A stretch of DNA of 23,422 nt from DASUAS01 sp035763625. Lineage in GTDB: Bacteria > Actinomycetota > Acidimicrobiia > IMCC26256 > DASPTH01. Shown in pieces: positions 22,680 through 23,422 of the stretch. Both the position numbers and the translations under genes were made by a program. The notes beneath the pieces were generated by a model, which was given only the letters and a program-made list of their open reading frames with translations, was not told the DNA's origin and made no database searches. Where the stretch lies: positions 1-23,422 of the forward strand of contig DASUAS010000213.1 in the NCBI GenBank assembly GCA_035763625.1. The letters run 5' to 3'. Position 1 is the first letter of the stretch. The number at the start of each line of letters is the position of its first letter.

Positions 22680-22803
22680 GGTCAGCGGGGGTTCGGTAGG
22701 CCCTACTGGACGTCACCGTTCGCACCGTGCGGCAGGCCGGCCAGGTGATCGGAAGATCAGACCGGTGATCTCGATGACCCGACAGCGTGCTTCGAGCCCG
22801 CGG

Positions 22804-22821
22804 TCGGGACGTTCGGCCCTG
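22804..22821 (+). promoter_or_regulatory. 18-bp DevR/DosR-like box, SHOCT side
   Basis: An identical 18-mer read toward the SHOCT gene, centred 42.5 bp before ATG 22855. This is the spacing expected of an activator that overlaps the -35 region of a leaderless promoter. CAGGCT (22845-22850 region), with CAGCAT at the matching place on the ATPase side, could be a weak -10. Confidence 0.5.
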
Positions 22822-22854
22822 GCTCCAACCTCGTCCGGCGACCAGGCTCGAGTC

Positions 22855-23124
22855 ATGCTTCTGGTGCTTGCGCAGATGATGGACCGCGACGACATGGGCA
22901 ACGGCGGTGGTCATTGGTGGGCCTGGTTGATCGGAGCCGTCGTCCTCGTGATCTTGGTCGGCTTGGCCGTGTTCGCCGTCGTGCGCATGACAACTTCGTC
23001 GGGTACCGCTCGAACGAACGCGTCCGGACCGCAATCAGCGGAGGATCTGCTCGCGGCGCGCTTTGCCCGTGGCGAGATCGACGAGGACGAGTACCGCCGC
23101 CGACGTGACGCGTTGCGCTCGTGA
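22855..23124 (+). CDS. Small membrane protein with C-terminal SHOCT domain
   Basis: 89 residues from ATG 22855; ATG 22876 or 22879 are possible later starts. Residues 15-20 are Gly/His-rich (GNGGGH), followed by one membrane helix (about 21-43, WWAWLIGAVVLVILVGLAVF), a Ser/Thr/Asn-rich linker and a SHOCT domain (61-88, SAEDLLAARFARGEIDEDEY then RRRRDAL). SHOCT is a short helical module of unknown exact role, common in actinobacterial membrane proteins. The Met/Asp/His-rich N-terminus (AQMMDRDDMGNGGGH) could contact metal. The gene diverges from the P1B-5 ATPase and shares its mirrored promoter and its first codons, so co-regulation is likely. Start choice is the main uncertainty; only a weak AGG lies upstream of 22855. 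Confidence 0.82.
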   Translation: MLLVLAQMMDRDDMGNGGGHWWAWLIGAVVLVILVGLAVFAVVRMTTSSGTARTNASGPQSAEDLLAARFARGEIDEDEYRRRRDALRS

Positions 23125-23190
23125 CGACCGCGCGGAAGTGGCGGCTCGAGAGCAGGAACGAGTGGATCGCGGGACACTGCGACCGTCGAA

Positions 23191-23422
23191 CTAGAACGAC
23201 ACGCCGCCAGTGCCGGCGTTGCCGCCGCCACCCTTCGGCTTGCTCTTGGCGACCTTCACCGTCGGGGCATGCCAGGTGCCACCGGAGCTGGTCAACCCCT
23301 GACCCTTGGCCTGGTGCGGCTTGTCGGTCGAGAACACGAACAGCGGGAAGCCGTTCTCGGTGACCTGGGTTCCTCCCGCGGCCACGCCGAGCCCCTTCAC
23401 GCCTTTGCCGGCCGTCGGCTTG
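23191..23422 (-). CDS. Secreted-repeat (COG4315-like) lipoprotein-type protein, C-terminal part; 5' end outside window
   Basis: The frame is open to the right edge, so only about 76 C-terminal residues are visible. GTG 23400 is in frame but lies inside the conserved domain, so the true start is upstream. The segment GVAAGGTQVTENGFPLFVFS followed by TDKPHQAKGQGLTSSGGTWH matches the PF03640-type secreted repeat (xVTxNGxPLYxFxxDxxxGxxxGQGLxxxGGxWxxxxP). Such proteins are usually exported or lipid-anchored, with two repeats and unknown function. The tail (KVAKSKPKGGGGNAGTGGVSF) is basic and Gly-rich. The signal peptide cannot be checked here. Confidence 0.8.
   Translation of the reverse strand, partial: KPTAGKGVKGLGVAAGGTQVTENGFPLFVFSTDKPHQAKGQGLTSSGGTWHAPTVKVAKSKPKGGGGNAGTGGVSF

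Larger units (their letters stand above)
22589..22893. repeat. Large imperfect mirror (inverted) duplication spanning the divergent promoter
   Basis: All matched elements are symmetric about position 22741. The outer arms 22589-22627 and 22855-22893 match at 31 of 39 bases when one is reverse complemented and encode the first 13 codons of each gene: MLAVPAQMMDRGD (ATPase, from ATG 22627) and MLLVLAQMMDRDD (SHOCT). The inner arms 22662-22679 and 22804-22821 match perfectly over 18 bases. The gaps between outer and inner arms are 34 and 33 bp, and both contain GACCAG in register. The core is more diverged. Confidence 0.75.

Noticed and set aside
1..23422. CRISPR arrays, tRNA or rRNA genes, insertion sequences
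   Set aside because: No regularly spaced repeats, cloverleaf-like segments, rRNA motifs or transposase motifs were seen by eye; a tRNA scan was not possible.

Overview
The window is very GC-rich, with many GTG starts, tightly packed genes and GTGA-type start/stop overlaps. Its gene content is typical of high-GC Gram-positive bacteria: a GH65 / beta-phosphoglucomutase pair like Rv3400-Rv3401 of Mycobacterium tuberculosis, a DinB/mycothiol-type protein, a SHOCT protein and LuxR-type cyclase/ATPase regulators. I infer an actinobacterium, perhaps from the Acidimicrobiia side of the phylum, but no rRNA or other phylogenetic marker is present to settle this. I saw no tRNA, rRNA, CRISPR array, prophage or insertion sequence. 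It reads as chromosomal DNA rich in metabolic, stress and regulatory genes.

Layout. 1-835: the end of a TesB-type acyl-CoA thioesterase, coupled to a VOC/glyoxalase-fold protein. 866-3987 (minus): an operon of a HAD sugar phosphomutase followed by a GH65 disaccharide phosphorylase. 4117-6390: a catalase and a tandem universal stress protein, forming a stress operon. 6391-6694: the broken remains of a matrixin-like metalloprotease. 6810-7169: a lysine-rich DUF6582-type protein. 7173-8381 (minus): a serine beta-lactamase-fold hydrolase. 8515-11194: a 14-helix drug exporter and an Asp-nucleophile alpha/beta hydrolase. 11313-11924: a two-helix membrane protein of unknown function. 11997-14906: a large LuxR-family regulator with a dead cyclase domain, an NTPase domain and helical repeats. 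15034-16435: a small alpha/beta-barrel protein and an AmiC/UrtA-like ligand-binding protein without signal peptide. 16514-17086: a DinB-fold protein. 17095-18492 (minus): a flavin oxidoreductase. 18648-18920 (minus): a stand-alone Lrp/AsnC ligand-binding domain. 19010-19165 (minus): a 51-residue membrane protein with an EF-hand. 19217-20137 (minus): a nitrilase-family amidohydrolase with an unusual Cys/His cluster. 20231-22645 (minus): a P1B-5-type metal ATPase with a C-terminal hemerythrin domain. 22855-23124: a SHOCT membrane protein, divergent from the ATPase. 23191-end (minus): the C-terminus of a secreted-repeat lipoprotein-like protein.

Most notable. (1) The ATPase and SHOCT genes diverge from a mirror-symmetric region of about 305 bp. 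It holds a perfect 18-bp inverted repeat, each copy a DevR/DosR-like near-palindrome centred about 43 bp before an ATG, and the first 13 codons of both genes are also mirrored. This suggests an ancient inverted duplication that put an iron/nickel pump with an O2-binding-type domain and a small membrane protein under the same switch. (2) Four genes carry a TAnnnT box exactly at -12 to -7 from the start codon, the signature of leaderless transcription. (3) An EF-hand micro-protein, a matrixin pseudogene, a cytosolic AmiC-like sensor and a catalytically dead cyclase regulator are further points worth checking.
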